Positions 36,668 to 48,220 are shown, counted from the first letter of the stretch. The stretch is DNA of 64,000 nucleotides from Halomonas sp. M4R1S46 (GCF_025725685.1 NZ_CP107008.1:2294001-2358000); one strand, 5' to 3'. A program made the numbers and translations. The notes: a model not told the origin generated them from the sequence alone.

Positions 36668-36901
36668 GCGCAGCCCCGGGTGGACCGGCACTCCCACAGG
36701 ATGGCATCGCCTGGTTTTTTATCGTGCTAACAACAAGCACGAAAAGGAGAAAAACGGGCGCCAATGCCGGAGAATTGTCGGTAATCTCCTACAACGGATG
36801 GGTAGTGCCAGCCTCTCGTCCGCCGTGTATCATATGCGCCTTGATAAGCAAATCAATAATGACATTGTCCTTCCGGGCGCCTGAAAGCGCGACAGGAAAC
36901 G

Positions 36902-37861
36902 ATGATGCATCTTCCTGTACGCAGCAGGAACGACAAGGACAACCGCATGCCTTCGATCGATGTCATGCCGTGTAGGGAACGACAGGAGCCACAGCGGGTT
37001 CTCGAACTGGCGGAACAGTTGCCCGGACTGATCTTCCAGCTCCACCGCAGCGAGGAGGGGCACCTGCACTTTCCCTACCTGGTGGGGAGCGGGACACGAT
37101 TCCTCGACCTGGACCCCGCGGTGCTGGCCAGCGACGCCCGTCCGGCCCTCGAGTACGTCCACCACGACGATTATCCCCGGTTGATGGCCGCCATCGAGCG
37201 CTCGGTGAAGTGGTGCACCCGCATCGCCACCAAGTACCGCCTGATCGTCGAGGGCGGGCACTGTCGCTGGATCGCCGTACGCGCCCAACCCCAGCGGATC
37301 GAGAGCGGCGTGCTCTGGCACGGCATGATGTTCGACATCAGCGAGCAGGTGGCCGAAGAGGAGCGCCTTCGAGCGCTGTCCGACACCGACGCCCTTACCG
37401 GACTGGCCAATCGCCGCAAGTTTCTCCAGCGCCTGGACGAGGAGATCTCCCTGAGCAACCGGCATGCCACGCCCCTGTCGCTGATGATGCTCGACCTGGA
37501 TCACTTCAAGGTCATCAACGACACCTGGGGGCACCTGCAGGGGGACGAGGTCCTGGCCTCACTGGCGGGTCACTGCCAGGCGCTGCTTCGCGAGGAAGAC
37601 CTGCTGGCGCGGCTCGGCGGCGAGGAATTCGCGCTGCTGCTGCCGCTGACCCCACGGGCCCACGCCGAGCGACTGGCCGAGCGGCTACGCGAACACATCG
37701 CCGCGCAGGACTACGGCATGGGGAGCGGCCGCGTCACCGTCAGCCTCGGCATCGCCGAACACCGCGTCGGCGATACCCGGGATATCCTGATGAAACGCGC
37801 CGACGACGGCCTCTACCGGGCCAAGCACCAGGGCCGCAATCGGGTGGAGAGCGGCCACTGA
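36902..37861 (+). CDS. Diguanylate cyclase with N-terminal PAS domain
   Basis: This 319-aa soluble protein has a PAS-like sensor (about residues 35-155, with FQLHRSEEGHLHFPYLVG and KYRLIVEGGHCRWIAVRAQP) linked to a GGDEF domain. The active-site motif GGEEF is at residues 239-243, preceded five residues upstream by an RxxD inhibitory site (REED, 230-233), so it should be an active, feedback-inhibited c-di-GMP synthase. No transmembrane segment is present. A second ATG lies one codon later and another 15 codons later. Confidence 0.92.
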   Translation: MMHLPVRSRNDKDNRMPSIDVMPCRERQEPQRVLELAEQLPGLIFQLHRSEEGHLHFPYLVGSGTRFLDLDPAVLASDARPALEYVHHDDYPRLMAAIERSVKWCTRIATKYRLIVEGGHCRWIAVRAQPQRIESGVLWHGMMFDISEQVAEEERLRALSDTDALTGLANRRKFLQRLDEEISLSNRHATPLSLMMLDLDHFKVINDTWGHLQGDEVLASLAGHCQALLREEDLLARLGGEEFALLLPLTPRAHAERLAERLREHIAAQDYGMGSGRVTVSLGIAEHRVGDTRDILMKRADDGLYRAKHQGRNRVESGH

Positions 37862-37873
37862 ATCCTCGATGGC

Positions 37874-38959
37874 CTACTCGATCAGGGCCGCCATCCACTC
37901 GGCCTCGAGGGCCGAGGGCAGTGATTGCCCGCCCAGCGCCGCCACCGTCGCATCCTCCAGCGCTTCCTGATCGACCCCACGCGTCCAATCACCGGCCGAC
38001 CGCTGGCCCTCCTTGCCGGTCAGGCGATGCAGCGGGTGGCCCCCCTGCCCCGCCAGCGCCGAGGCCATGGGTTCGAGCAACGCGGACAGCCGCAAGGCGG
38101 GAAGCTGCGCCTTCAGGCGCCGATAGATCCGCAGCCCCTCGGGGTCGAGGTCCCCCCAGTAGGTCGGCGACGGCAGGGTGAGCAATGCCGTCAGATCGTG
38201 GGACAGCCCCTGCTCGCCGACCAGGCGCACGGCCGCCGGGTCGAGCATCGCCTCGCCAAGCGAGAGGCCGTAGCCGAAGCTGCACACCACGGCGAGGCGG
38301 CGATCCAGCCCGACCCGGCAGGCCTGGGCGAAACTCTGCGGGTTCTCGATCAGCAGCAGACTCTCGGGTGCCTCGGGCATGGCGGCCAACAGCCACAGCG
38401 GGGCGGCGCGAAAGTCCCGCGGCTCGATGCCGAAGCTGCGCACCAACTCGCCCGGCAGCGCCTCGAGCAACTTGCTGCTGCCCAGCAGGTAGCGGGCACT
38501 GGCCACCTTGGCGCTCAAGCCATAGGCCTCGGGCAGGTCGGCGGCAAGCCGGCGCAGGCCCTCGACCAGGCGTCGCTGGTCCGCCAGCGACCAGTCGTCG
38601 AGAACGCCGTCGAGGGCTCGGGCCCAGGGCCCGGCCTGGTGATCGGCCAGGCCGAGGGCGGCATCCGGCACGACCAGGCGCTGCTCGAGGCGATGGCACT
38701 CTCCCTCCGACAACCCGAACGCCTGCGACACCCGGTTATCGAGCGAGGTGGATGAAGCATCGATGACCCCCTGTCTGGCCAACTCGGCCAGCGCCCGCCA
38801 GGCGATGAAGACCGAGCCACAAACCCCCTCCTGCTTCAGCTTCCTCACCAGGCTTGCGGCCTGCCACCGCCGGGACGCCACGCGGACGCGGCGATGGCGA
38901 CACCAGTCGTCTTCCAGCCATGACCGGACGGCTTCCACGGTGTCCTGGAGTTCGCTCAT
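37874..38959 (-). CDS. jetD: JetD/MksG-like Toprim nuclease subunit of a Wadjet-type system
   Basis: This 361-aa protein has an N-terminal DUF3322-like region and a C-terminal DUF2220 (Toprim, topoisomerase VI-like) domain. The Toprim acidic residues are visible: the Glu of LLIENPQSF (E205) and the DxD of YWGDLDPEGLRIY (D270, D272), plus a late VDQEALEDA motif. In Wadjet and MksBEFG systems this subunit cleaves DNA after the SMC complex has extruded it. It is the last gene of the four-gene operon, overlapping the SMC gene by 4 bp. Assignment rests on motifs and operon order. Confidence 0.88.
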   Translation of the reverse strand: MSELQDTVEAVRSWLEDDWCRHRRVRVASRRWQAASLVRKLKQEGVCGSVFIAWRALAELARQGVIDASSTSLDNRVSQAFGLSEGECHRLEQRLVVPDAALGLADHQAGPWARALDGVLDDWSLADQRRLVEGLRRLAADLPEAYGLSAKVASARYLLGSSKLLEALPGELVRSFGIEPRDFRAAPLWLLAAMPEAPESLLLIENPQSFAQACRVGLDRRLAVVCSFGYGLSLGEAMLDPAAVRLVGEQGLSHDLTALLTLPSPTYWGDLDPEGLRIYRRLKAQLPALRLSALLEPMASALAGQGGHPLHRLTGKEGQRSAGDWTRGVDQEALEDATVAALGGQSLPSALEAEWMAALIE

Positions 38960-41900
38960 GTCGCCGCCTCCGTGACATGGATACCGAACAGGCTCGCCTC
39001 CCCCTCACCTCGCCCCAGGGACTCGGGGGCGGCCACTCGCCCGTCGCGGACCATCACGTGCCCGCCCTGCCCCTGCACGCCACCGATGACGCTGCCCACC
39101 AGATAGGTGGGGAATATCTCGGCATCGTTCTCGTAGTTGGGATTATGGATCAGCCCGATCATCTGGAAGCGCCCGCGGGTGTTGCGCAGCGACTCCAGGG
39201 AATCCTGGATCAGCCGGCGATGGGAGAGCTTGGAGAACAGGCCATCGAGCAGGATCACGCTCTCGCGGCTGGCCCGGGCCCGGCGCTTGTGGTGCCCGGG
39301 CAACTCGCGCAGCTCGCGCTCGATGGCGAACTCGGAGAGCTTGACCAGCCACATCAGCGACACCGCCTCGCGCTGGCCTTCCGACATCGCCTCGTTGAGC
39401 GAGAACAGTCGCCCATGGGGGCGGATGGCGTCGTGCTTGAGGCGGATCGCCACGTCGTGGAAGAGGCCACGATAGATGCGACGGCGAATCTGCCCCAGCA
39501 GCTCGTCGTCACGCCGCAGCGCCTCCCCCTCGGCCAGGCCGCCGTCGCGCTCGGCCCGCCGCCGCAGTGCCGCCTGGTGCTCGTCGATATCGGCCAGCAG
39601 GGTGACGATCAGCTCGCGGAGCTGGCCGCCGCCGATCAGCCCGGCCTTGACCTCGAAGTAGGCGCCGTCCTCGCCATCACGACGCTCACTGCCGCGCCGG
39701 GCCACGCGCCTGAGGATATCCAGGTTGCCGGCGGCATCGCCGATGATCGAGCCGAGGCGTTCGACCAGGGTGCCCTCGATCTGGTCGCGGGAAGCCTGCA
39801 GGCGCGCGACCCGGCCGCGGTGCTCCGCCAGTTGCTCGTCGAGCTGGGCATGCAGGCCGGCCAGGTCGGCCAGGGTCGCCTCGTTCACCCCCTGCAAGGA
39901 CGCCAGCCGGGCCCGTTCGGTCTCGTTAAACAGGCGGCTGTGGGCACTCTCCTCCAGGGCCGCGGCCAACGCCCGCTCGGCCTCGGCCACCTGACGGGCC
40001 TGGCGCTCGCGGTCGCGAGCCCGCTCGCCGAGGTTCATTTCGCCGAGGGCGTCGAGCAGCGACTGCTGGCAGCCTTCCAGCTCGGCGAGATCCGTCTCCT
40101 CCGCGCCACCGGCGAGGGCTCGCCAGCGGGCCAGCGCCGCCTCGCGCGCCTCGGCCTGCGGGGCGTCCTCGGGCCAGGTGGCCTCGCTCGGCGACAGCGG
40201 GACCCCGAGCCGCCGCGCCCAGCCCTCCGGCAGCTGGCGCACCGCCTCCAGCCAGGCGATGCCCAGTTGATCCACCCAGCCGAGGGCGGCCTGCTGATCG
40301 GTCAGGCGCGCCTGGACGTCGCGACGCTCCCGGTCCTTGGCCTTGCGCGCCTCCCGGGTCTCCCTCAGCCGGCGCTCGAGGTTGACCAGGTCGCGCTCCA
40401 GGGCCTGGCTGCCGCCGCTGGCATCGCGCACCGCCAGGTAGGCGCGGATCCGTTCGAAGTCGAAATCGGCGCGCCGGCTGGCCCGTGCCTGGTCCGCCTC
40501 GAGGGTCGCCTGGCGGGCCTCGGCCCCGGCCATGAAGGCCGGGCCCTCCTGGCGCTCGTACTCCGCCAGGGCCTGGAGGCGGTCACGCTCGCCATCGGCG
40601 AACAGTCCCTGCAGCTGGCCCTCGAGATCGTCGAGTCGCCGACGCGCCGCCTCCAGGGCCTCGGTCTTCGCCGCCCGTCGCGCCTCGGCCTGCTGCCACT
40701 GCTCATCGAGCCGGGCCAGGCGTTCATCCAGCTCGGCCAGGCGCTGGGCGCCCCCGGCATCGGCGAATCGCTCGGCGGCGAGCCAGGTGTCGCCATGGGT
40801 CTCGAGTTCCCGGGTGGCCCGCTCGCGGGCCGGCTCGACCTCGGCCAGGCGCGTCTCGGCGGCGAGCCTCTCCTCGGCGGCTTCCTCCAGGGCGATCTCG
40901 CCCCCCTCCTGGAGAAACCGCTGGTAATCGTCGATGCAGCTCAGGGCGTCGTCGGTCAGCCGCGGGGCCAGCGCCTGGCGACGTGCCTCGAGGGCCTCGC
41001 GCCGCTCCCCCAGCCGCTCAAGCGCCGTCTCGACGTCCGCCTCGTCGGCCTCACGTGCCTGGAGGGCCAGCGCATGGCGCTCGCCATGGGGGTCGAGGCG
41101 ACCACACTCGGCCGCCAGCGCCTCGCGGCGCTGGCGATCGGCGACCAGGCGCCGCTGGGTGGCCTCGCGCAGGGCCTCCAGGTGGCGCGGGTCCAGGGCG
41201 GCCTTCACCGCCAGGGTCTCGACACCCTGGATCGCGCCCAGCGGCGACGCGTCTGCCACCAGGCAGTCGGCGAGTCGTTCGCGCTCGACCACCGGCACCG
41301 CCAGGCCCGCCTCGACCAGGGCCTCGGCCGCGGCACCGGCGGCCTCGGCGCCCTGGACGACCGGCGCGAACAGCAGGCCGGCGGCCTGGGCCAGCCAGTC
41401 CCGACGTCGTGCCTCGGGGTGCGCCGGATCGTTGAGCACCCCATGCAGCGGTTGCCAGGCGATCCCGGCGGCGTCCAGGCAGGCGTGGGCCTCGGCCTCC
41501 ACGGCGCGGCGCTCGAGGGGATCGCGATTCAACTGTTCCAGGTAGGTCTCGCGACGGGCGAGCTCGACTTCGAGCTGCTCCGCCTCGGCGAGCAGCCGCG
41601 GATAGCGTCGCCGCGCGTCCCGCAACCAGTCCGTGGGGGTCAGCTCGCTGACCTCGGCGAAGGCCAGGCGCGCCGCGTGCAGGTCGCGCAGGCGCGCCTC
41701 CTCGGCCTCGAGCCGGTGGGCCTCGTCGGCGAGGGTGCGGGACTCGGCGTGCAGGCGGTCACGCAGGTGGACGGGCTCGTCCTCGCCGTGGAGGCGGCGA
41801 TAGCGCTCCGCGGCCTCGGCCAGGGGTGTCAGCCGCGCCCGACGCCGCTCGGCCTCCTCGCGCTGCCGCTGCGCCTCGCGACAGGCCTCGTCGAGCTCGG

Positions 41901-43845
41901 CCAGCGCCGCCTTGCGACCGGCCCAGAAGCCGGACACCGCCGCGTCGGGCCAGCCGCGACGGAAGGCCTCCCAGGGCGCCCGCCCCTGCTCGAGGGGGCC
42001 ACGCTCCCCGGCGAGCCGCTGGCGTTCCCCGTCGAGGCGGCCAAGCGCTTCCCGCGCATTCTCGACGGCGGCGGCGGCGCTATCGCGCTCGGTTGTCGCG
42101 GTGTGCCGCGCCGCCTCGAGGGTCGCCTGGCGCTCCCGCTTCTCCTCCAGCACTGCCTCCGGGTCGAGCCCGGGGTGTTCGCAGCGGAAGGCGTCGTGCC
42201 ACTCGGCGACCCGCGAGAGCTCTCCCACCCGGGTGGTGTGGTCCAGCAGCGCCTGCCGGGCCGACGCCGCCTCGGCCCGGCAGGCCTCGGCGGTGTCCAT
42301 GGGCGCTTCCAGTTCGGCCTCGTCGAAGAGCCCCTCGGACAGGGCCTGGGTGAAGAAGCTCTGGTTGTCGACGAACTCCCGCTGGCGGGACGCCAGGCGC
42401 TCGCGCTCCTGGTCGAGCCGCTCGGCCTCGTCGTCGAGCCCCGCCAGGTCGTGGTCCAGCTCGGCCAGGTAGTGCCGGTCGGCGATCACCTCGTCCCGGT
42501 AGCGGTTGCCATCCAGGGCCTCGAAGGCCTCGGCGCCCGTCTCCAGGGCCGTGACGGCGCGGTGCCGGGCGGCGTCGTCATCGAAGGCCAGGCTACCCGC
42601 CAGCCAGTCCCGGGCGGCCTCGAAGCTCAGGTGGGCGACGTCCCGGGCGGCGACCCAGGAGGCCTCGGGCAGGTGGACCAGCCGGCGATGACTGTCCACC
42701 CTCTGCCCCTGGTCGGCGAGCAGCTGGCGCAAGCGGCGCTCGCCGAGCCCGCTGAGCCTTGCGAGCAGCCACACCGAGACCCGGGGTCGGCCGGTGTCCC
42801 CGGCGCCCCAGGCAAAGCCGGCCAGCCACTCGGCCTCGTCGCCGTCACCGGGAGGCCGCGGCACCCCCGGCAGCCCGCTCAGCGCCTGGCCGCCGAGCAG
42901 GCGTTCGCTGGCGGCCAGCCCCCGGTCCAGCGCGGCGAGGCGATCACGCGCCTCGACCAGGGTCTCGCCCCGGGCCGTCAGGCCGGCGAGACACTCCACC
43001 TTGTCGCCGGTACGGCGCTGGTCGCGCTCCGCCTCCTCGAGGCGGTGACGCAACTCGGTGATGTTGGTCCCGGAGTTGAGGATGACCTCCTCGATCAACT
43101 CCTCGCCCTCGTCGGTCTCGCCGCGGGTGGCGCCGGAGAGAATCTCCGGGGCCAGCACCTCGAAGAAGAAGGCCTGGTCGGCCTTCTCGCCGGCCCGGGG
43201 ACGGATGGCGTTGAAGATCTGGCTCTTGTCGGCGCCGCCGTCCTTCTGGAAGGCGGCGAGCTGGGCCAGTTCCCGGCGCGAGACATGGGCTCCCACCGCC
43301 TCGAGCCACTCCTCGCGGTTGAGCGTCAGGCGAACGCCCTGGCGGCCCATGGCCGTCTTGACGTCGCTGTTGGCGTAGAGCGCCAGCTTGCCGTCGACGG
43401 TCTGGTGGTGCACCGGGACCTCTTCCAGTCGGCCGGTATAGTGATAGAAGGACAGGCCGCTGCCGTCGCTGTAGCCGTAGAAGCCGAAGACGAAGGTCTC
43501 GCCGGCGACCTCCTCGCCCGCCGCCGCCAGCATGTCCTCCTGCCCGCCCTGGCCACTGCGCGAGCGGAACTCCACCCGCAGGTGGCTCCAGCTGCGCCCC
43601 TGGCCGGCCACCTGGGTCGGCGAGCACTTACGGCGGGTCCGCGTCAGCAGCGTCTTGTCCCGGGACAGCAGCCCGATCAGCGCCTCGGCCAGGGTGGTCT
43701 TGCCGAAGCCGTTCTCCATGCTGATGGCGCTGGACTGGCCACGCAGGTCGAGCAACAGGTGACGCATCTTCGCCTCCCAGGGAGACGCCACGTCGCCGTG
43801 CTTGTTGAGCAGGTTGGCCACCTCGATCCGGTTGATCACGCTCAT
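38956..43845 (-). CDS. jetC: Very large SMC/MukB-like ATPase (JetC/MksB) of a Wadjet-type system
   Basis: This 1,629-aa protein has the ABC head split at its ends. Walker A ENGFGKTT is at residues 44-51; the signature loop MSEGQREAVSLMWL starts at 1487; the Walker B-like VILLDGLFSKL has its Asp at 1534, followed by Gly where a catalytic Glu is usual. Between them lie over 1,200 residues of Arg/Glu/Ala/Leu-rich coiled coil with a break near the middle that may be the hinge. MukB is about 1,490 aa and other MksB/JetC proteins are shorter, so this is unusually long. It would be the loop-extruding motor acting with the adjacent kleisin and MukE-like subunits. 4-bp overlaps with both neighbours. 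Confidence 0.88.
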   Translation of the reverse strand: MSVINRIEVANLLNKHGDVASPWEAKMRHLLLDLRGQSSAISMENGFGKTTLAEALIGLLSRDKTLLTRTRRKCSPTQVAGQGRSWSHLRVEFRSRSGQGGQEDMLAAAGEEVAGETFVFGFYGYSDGSGLSFYHYTGRLEEVPVHHQTVDGKLALYANSDVKTAMGRQGVRLTLNREEWLEAVGAHVSRRELAQLAAFQKDGGADKSQIFNAIRPRAGEKADQAFFFEVLAPEILSGATRGETDEGEELIEEVILNSGTNITELRHRLEEAERDQRRTGDKVECLAGLTARGETLVEARDRLAALDRGLAASERLLGGQALSGLPGVPRPPGDGDEAEWLAGFAWGAGDTGRPRVSVWLLARLSGLGERRLRQLLADQGQRVDSHRRLVHLPEASWVAARDVAHLSFEAARDWLAGSLAFDDDAARHRAVTALETGAEAFEALDGNRYRDEVIADRHYLAELDHDLAGLDDEAERLDQERERLASRQREFVDNQSFFTQALSEGLFDEAELEAPMDTAEACRAEAASARQALLDHTTRVGELSRVAEWHDAFRCEHPGLDPEAVLEEKRERQATLEAARHTATTERDSAAAAVENAREALGRLDGERQRLAGERGPLEQGRAPWEAFRRGWPDAAVSGFWAGRKAALAELDEACREAQRQREEAERRRARLTPLAEAAERYRRLHGEDEPVHLRDRLHAESRTLADEAHRLEAEEARLRDLHAARLAFAEVSELTPTDWLRDARRRYPRLLAEAEQLEVELARRETYLEQLNRDPLERRAVEAEAHACLDAAGIAWQPLHGVLNDPAHPEARRRDWLAQAAGLLFAPVVQGAEAAGAAAEALVEAGLAVPVVERERLADCLVADASPLGAIQGVETLAVKAALDPRHLEALREATQRRLVADRQRREALAAECGRLDPHGERHALALQAREADEADVETALERLGERREALEARRQALAPRLTDDALSCIDDYQRFLQEGGEIALEEAAEERLAAETRLAEVEPARERATRELETHGDTWLAAERFADAGGAQRLAELDERLARLDEQWQQAEARRAAKTEALEAARRRLDDLEGQLQGLFADGERDRLQALAEYERQEGPAFMAGAEARQATLEADQARASRRADFDFERIRAYLAVRDASGGSQALERDLVNLERRLRETREARKAKDRERRDVQARLTDQQAALGWVDQLGIAWLEAVRQLPEGWARRLGVPLSPSEATWPEDAPQAEAREAALARWRALAGGAEETDLAELEGCQQSLLDALGEMNLGERARDRERQARQVAEAERALAAALEESAHSRLFNETERARLASLQGVNEATLADLAGLHAQLDEQLAEHRGRVARLQASRDQIEGTLVERLGSIIGDAAGNLDILRRVARRGSERRDGEDGAYFEVKAGLIGGGQLRELIVTLLADIDEHQAALRRRAERDGGLAEGEALRRDDELLGQIRRRIYRGLFHDVAIRLKHDAIRPHGRLFSLNEAMSEGQREAVSLMWLVKLSEFAIERELRELPGHHKRRARASRESVILLDGLFSKLSHRRLIQDSLESLRNTRGRFQMIGLIHNPNYENDAEIFPTYLVGSVIGGVQGQGGHVMVRDGRVAAPESLGRGEGEASLFGIHVTEAAT

Positions 43846-44660
43846 GCCTCGCCCTCCTCGGCATCCTGTTCCTCCCCGGCCTCGGCCGGGACGGCGCCCG
43901 GCTCCTCGAGCCGTCCCTCGGCCAGGGCCTGCAGGTGCCCCAGCTGGTGAATGCCGACCTGCTCGCTCTCCAGGGCGCCGAGCAGGGTCTGCTGCCAGAC
44001 CTCGCCCCCCTCCTCGGCGGCCTCGCGCAGGGGTTCCAGCAAGCCGGCGCGGACCTGCAGGTCGATGAAGGCCCGCACCCGCCGGCTGATGTCCTCGCCG
44101 CGCTCGTCGAGCAGCGACAGGTTGGCCGCCGGCACCGTCTCGCCGAGGCCGCGCAGGGCCTCGAGCTGGTCGCGCATCAGCTCGACCAGCTCGGGCGCCG
44201 AGAAGGTCGCCTCCTGGTAGCGGCTGACGTCCGACAGCGCCCGGTTATAGCGGGTATAGAGCAGGGTGTGCATCAGCAGCCACAGCTGCAGGTACCACTG
44301 GGCCAGCTCGCCGCGGCTCTCCTGACGCAGGCGCAGGGCATCGAACACCGGCTCCCGGGTGTAGAGTGGCGGCTGCTCGAGCTCGGGGTCGGGCAACAGC
44401 GCATAGTACCGCGAGCCCGGAGCGATGCCCGGGTAGTCGCCGGCCTCCAGGACCCGCAGCCGCAGGCCCTGCCCGGCCAGGAAATCGCGCAGGGCCTCGC
44501 GCTCGGCATCGCTGGCATCGTCGATCAGTGCGCAGACATCGCGCTCGGAGAGCTGGCCTTCCCGGGCCGCACGGCGCTTGCGGCCGCTGCCCGGCTGGCG
44601 TTCGGCGCTGCGGTAGCGCAGCAGGTAGGCGACCACCTCGCCCATCTCGGTCATGTTCAT
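43842..44660 (-). CDS. jetB: MukE/JetB-like (DUF4194-type) subunit
   Basis: This 272-aa protein is mostly helical. GEVVAYLLRYRSAERQPGSG and LLPDPELEQPPLYTREPVFDALRLRQ followed by WYLQLWLLMHTLLYTR resemble the winged-helix KITE subunits (MukE, MksE, JetB) that sit between SMC and kleisin. The last 40 residues are an acidic tail. The call depends mainly on its place between the kleisin-like and SMC genes, with 4-bp overlaps to each. Confidence 0.75.
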   Translation of the reverse strand: MNMTEMGEVVAYLLRYRSAERQPGSGRKRRAAREGQLSERDVCALIDDASDAEREALRDFLAGQGLRLRVLEAGDYPGIAPGSRYYALLPDPELEQPPLYTREPVFDALRLRQESRGELAQWYLQLWLLMHTLLYTRYNRALSDVSRYQEATFSAPELVELMRDQLEALRGLGETVPAANLSLLDERGEDISRRVRAFIDLQVRAGLLEPLREAAEEGGEVWQQTLLGALESEQVGIHQLGHLQALAEGRLEEPGAVPAEAGEEQDAEEGEA

Positions 44661-46138
44661 TGCGGAGCGTCCTGTTGCGTGGCAAGGAGCGACCCGTCGG
44701 CCGCGGCGGCGAGTCTCAGGCTGGGCGTCACGTGGCCCTCGATGCGTCGACCGTCGGGCAGGTCCAGCCGGAAGGGCCGGGCCTCGATGCCCACCGCCAG
44801 GGCGTCGTCGAGCTGCTGGGTGTCGACGAAGACGTTGAGCAGCTGGGGCAGGCAGTCGGCCTCCTCGAAGCGGTGCCAGCCCTCGGCCAGCGCCTCGGGC
44901 AGCGACAGCGGCTGCCGCGCCACCCGACGCCGCAGCGCCGGCCCCCGGGCCTCGAGGAAGCGCGCCAGCAGCGGGTCCTGGGGGCGGGCGTCGTCGGTCT
45001 CGTCGAACACCAGGGCGGCATGGCTGGTCTCGGCCCGGCGCGTCTCGAGCAGGGGCAGCAGCGGCGCCAGGCGCGGCACCGCCACCGCCTGGTGGAAGGG
45101 CATCATGCGCTTGACCAGCGCCGCCTGCAGCGCCGGCTGCGGCGAGGCGGTCAACAGTTCACGGGCCAGGCCGGCGAAGTCGACCACCCCCATGGACTGG
45201 ACGCGCCCCTCGGCGATATCGGCGAGCAACTCCGAGAGGCGCCGCGACAGGTTCTCGATGGCGGTGAGCACCCGGCCGATGGCGCCGGACAGCATGCGCA
45301 GGTCCCAGTCCTCGGCCTGGGCCTCGCGCCAGGCCGCGAAGCGTTCCATCAGCCGCGGCGTGCCGAGCTGGGCCCGGGCGTCGAGCAGCGTCTGCTGAAT
45401 GCTCGACAGGGCATTGTGGTAGTGCCGCTCGTTGTCCAGCAACGCCGAGAGCTTGCCTTCTCGGGTGGGGTTCTCGCGAACCCGGCGCAGTTCCTGGGTC
45501 AGGGCACGAATCGCCAGCAGGATCTGGTTGGTGATGTCGGGAATCCGCGCGAAGTCGCCCCGCGCCAGCGCCGCCAACACCTTGGCCGCATCGTATTCGG
45601 AGTACAGCAGGTCCTCGACCTGACCGGCCAGGGTCACGGCCTGGCGGCCGCTGGGCGTCAGGCGCACCTGGCCGGTCTGGCCCTGCTTCTCGATCAGCGC
45701 CGTGCGCTTGGTGCTGCGTCCGCCCCGCGTCGCCTCCTCGGCGCGGCCCGTGCCGGCCATCGGGGCTGCCTGACGCGCCTCGGCTGCCGGGGGAGCCTGG
45801 CGCGCCTCCGGTGTCGGGGACGACTGGCGAAAGTGCAGTTCGCTGGGCGTGGCCAGCAGGTTGATGACGAACGCCAGGTCGTCATGCACCAGGTCGGGAT
45901 AATAGCTCTTCAGCCAGGCCAGGCAGCGGGCCTGGGAGACGAAGGCGCTGTTGGTGGCGAAATCGACATCGAGCAGGTATTCCAGCAGCAGGCAACCGAG
46001 ATCCAGCCAGTAGCCGTCGCGCCAGCCCCGCCGAGTCTCCTGGCTGACCTGCACGAAGGGGGAGCCCGGCTCGTGGGCACTGTCGTGCAGGTCGATCAGC
46101 CGCGTGGTGGCGACGAGCAGCTTGCTCCATGCGGTCAT
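44657..46138 (-). CDS. jetA: MukF/JetA-like kleisin subunit
   Basis: This 493-aa first gene of the operon has an N-terminal helical region (LLEYLLDVDFATNSAFVSQARCLAWL), a low-complexity Pro/Ala/Arg linker around residues 108-140 (PEARQAPPAAEARQAAP), a wHTH-like piece (VRLTPSGRQAVTLAGQVEDLL) and a long helical segment (ALTQELRRVRENPTREGKL) typical of MksF/JetA kleisins. It would bridge the SMC heads. Its start lies 113 bp from the divergent recQ gene. The operon order F-E-B-G matches MksBEFG. Confidence 0.75.
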   Translation of the reverse strand: MTAWSKLLVATTRLIDLHDSAHEPGSPFVQVSQETRRGWRDGYWLDLGCLLLEYLLDVDFATNSAFVSQARCLAWLKSYYPDLVHDDLAFVINLLATPSELHFRQSSPTPEARQAPPAAEARQAAPMAGTGRAEEATRGGRSTKRTALIEKQGQTGQVRLTPSGRQAVTLAGQVEDLLYSEYDAAKVLAALARGDFARIPDITNQILLAIRALTQELRRVRENPTREGKLSALLDNERHYHNALSSIQQTLLDARAQLGTPRLMERFAAWREAQAEDWDLRMLSGAIGRVLTAIENLSRRLSELLADIAEGRVQSMGVVDFAGLARELLTASPQPALQAALVKRMMPFHQAVAVPRLAPLLPLLETRRAETSHAALVFDETDDARPQDPLLARFLEARGPALRRRVARQPLSLPEALAEGWHRFEEADCLPQLLNVFVDTQQLDDALAVGIEARPFRLDLPDGRRIEGHVTPSLRLAAAADGSLLATQQDAPQ

Positions 46139-46251
46139 GTGACATCCTTGGGACCCGTAAACGGCCCATTATGCCAAGGGGAGGCGGTGCGGGTCATCGC
46201 CCCGGCGAGCGTGTATCCTGAGGCCCCCTTCGTGACGGCCCAGGAGTGCGC

Positions 46252-48216
<1,965 letters not shown>

Positions 48217-48220
48217 CGCC

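Noticed and set aside
38854..43950. 1,698-codon open frame on the plus strand opposite the SMC gene
   Set aside because: It is a GC-rich antisense shadow of the SMC gene, with composition dominated by Gly/Leu/Gln and no domain; the minus-strand frame has all SMC motifs.
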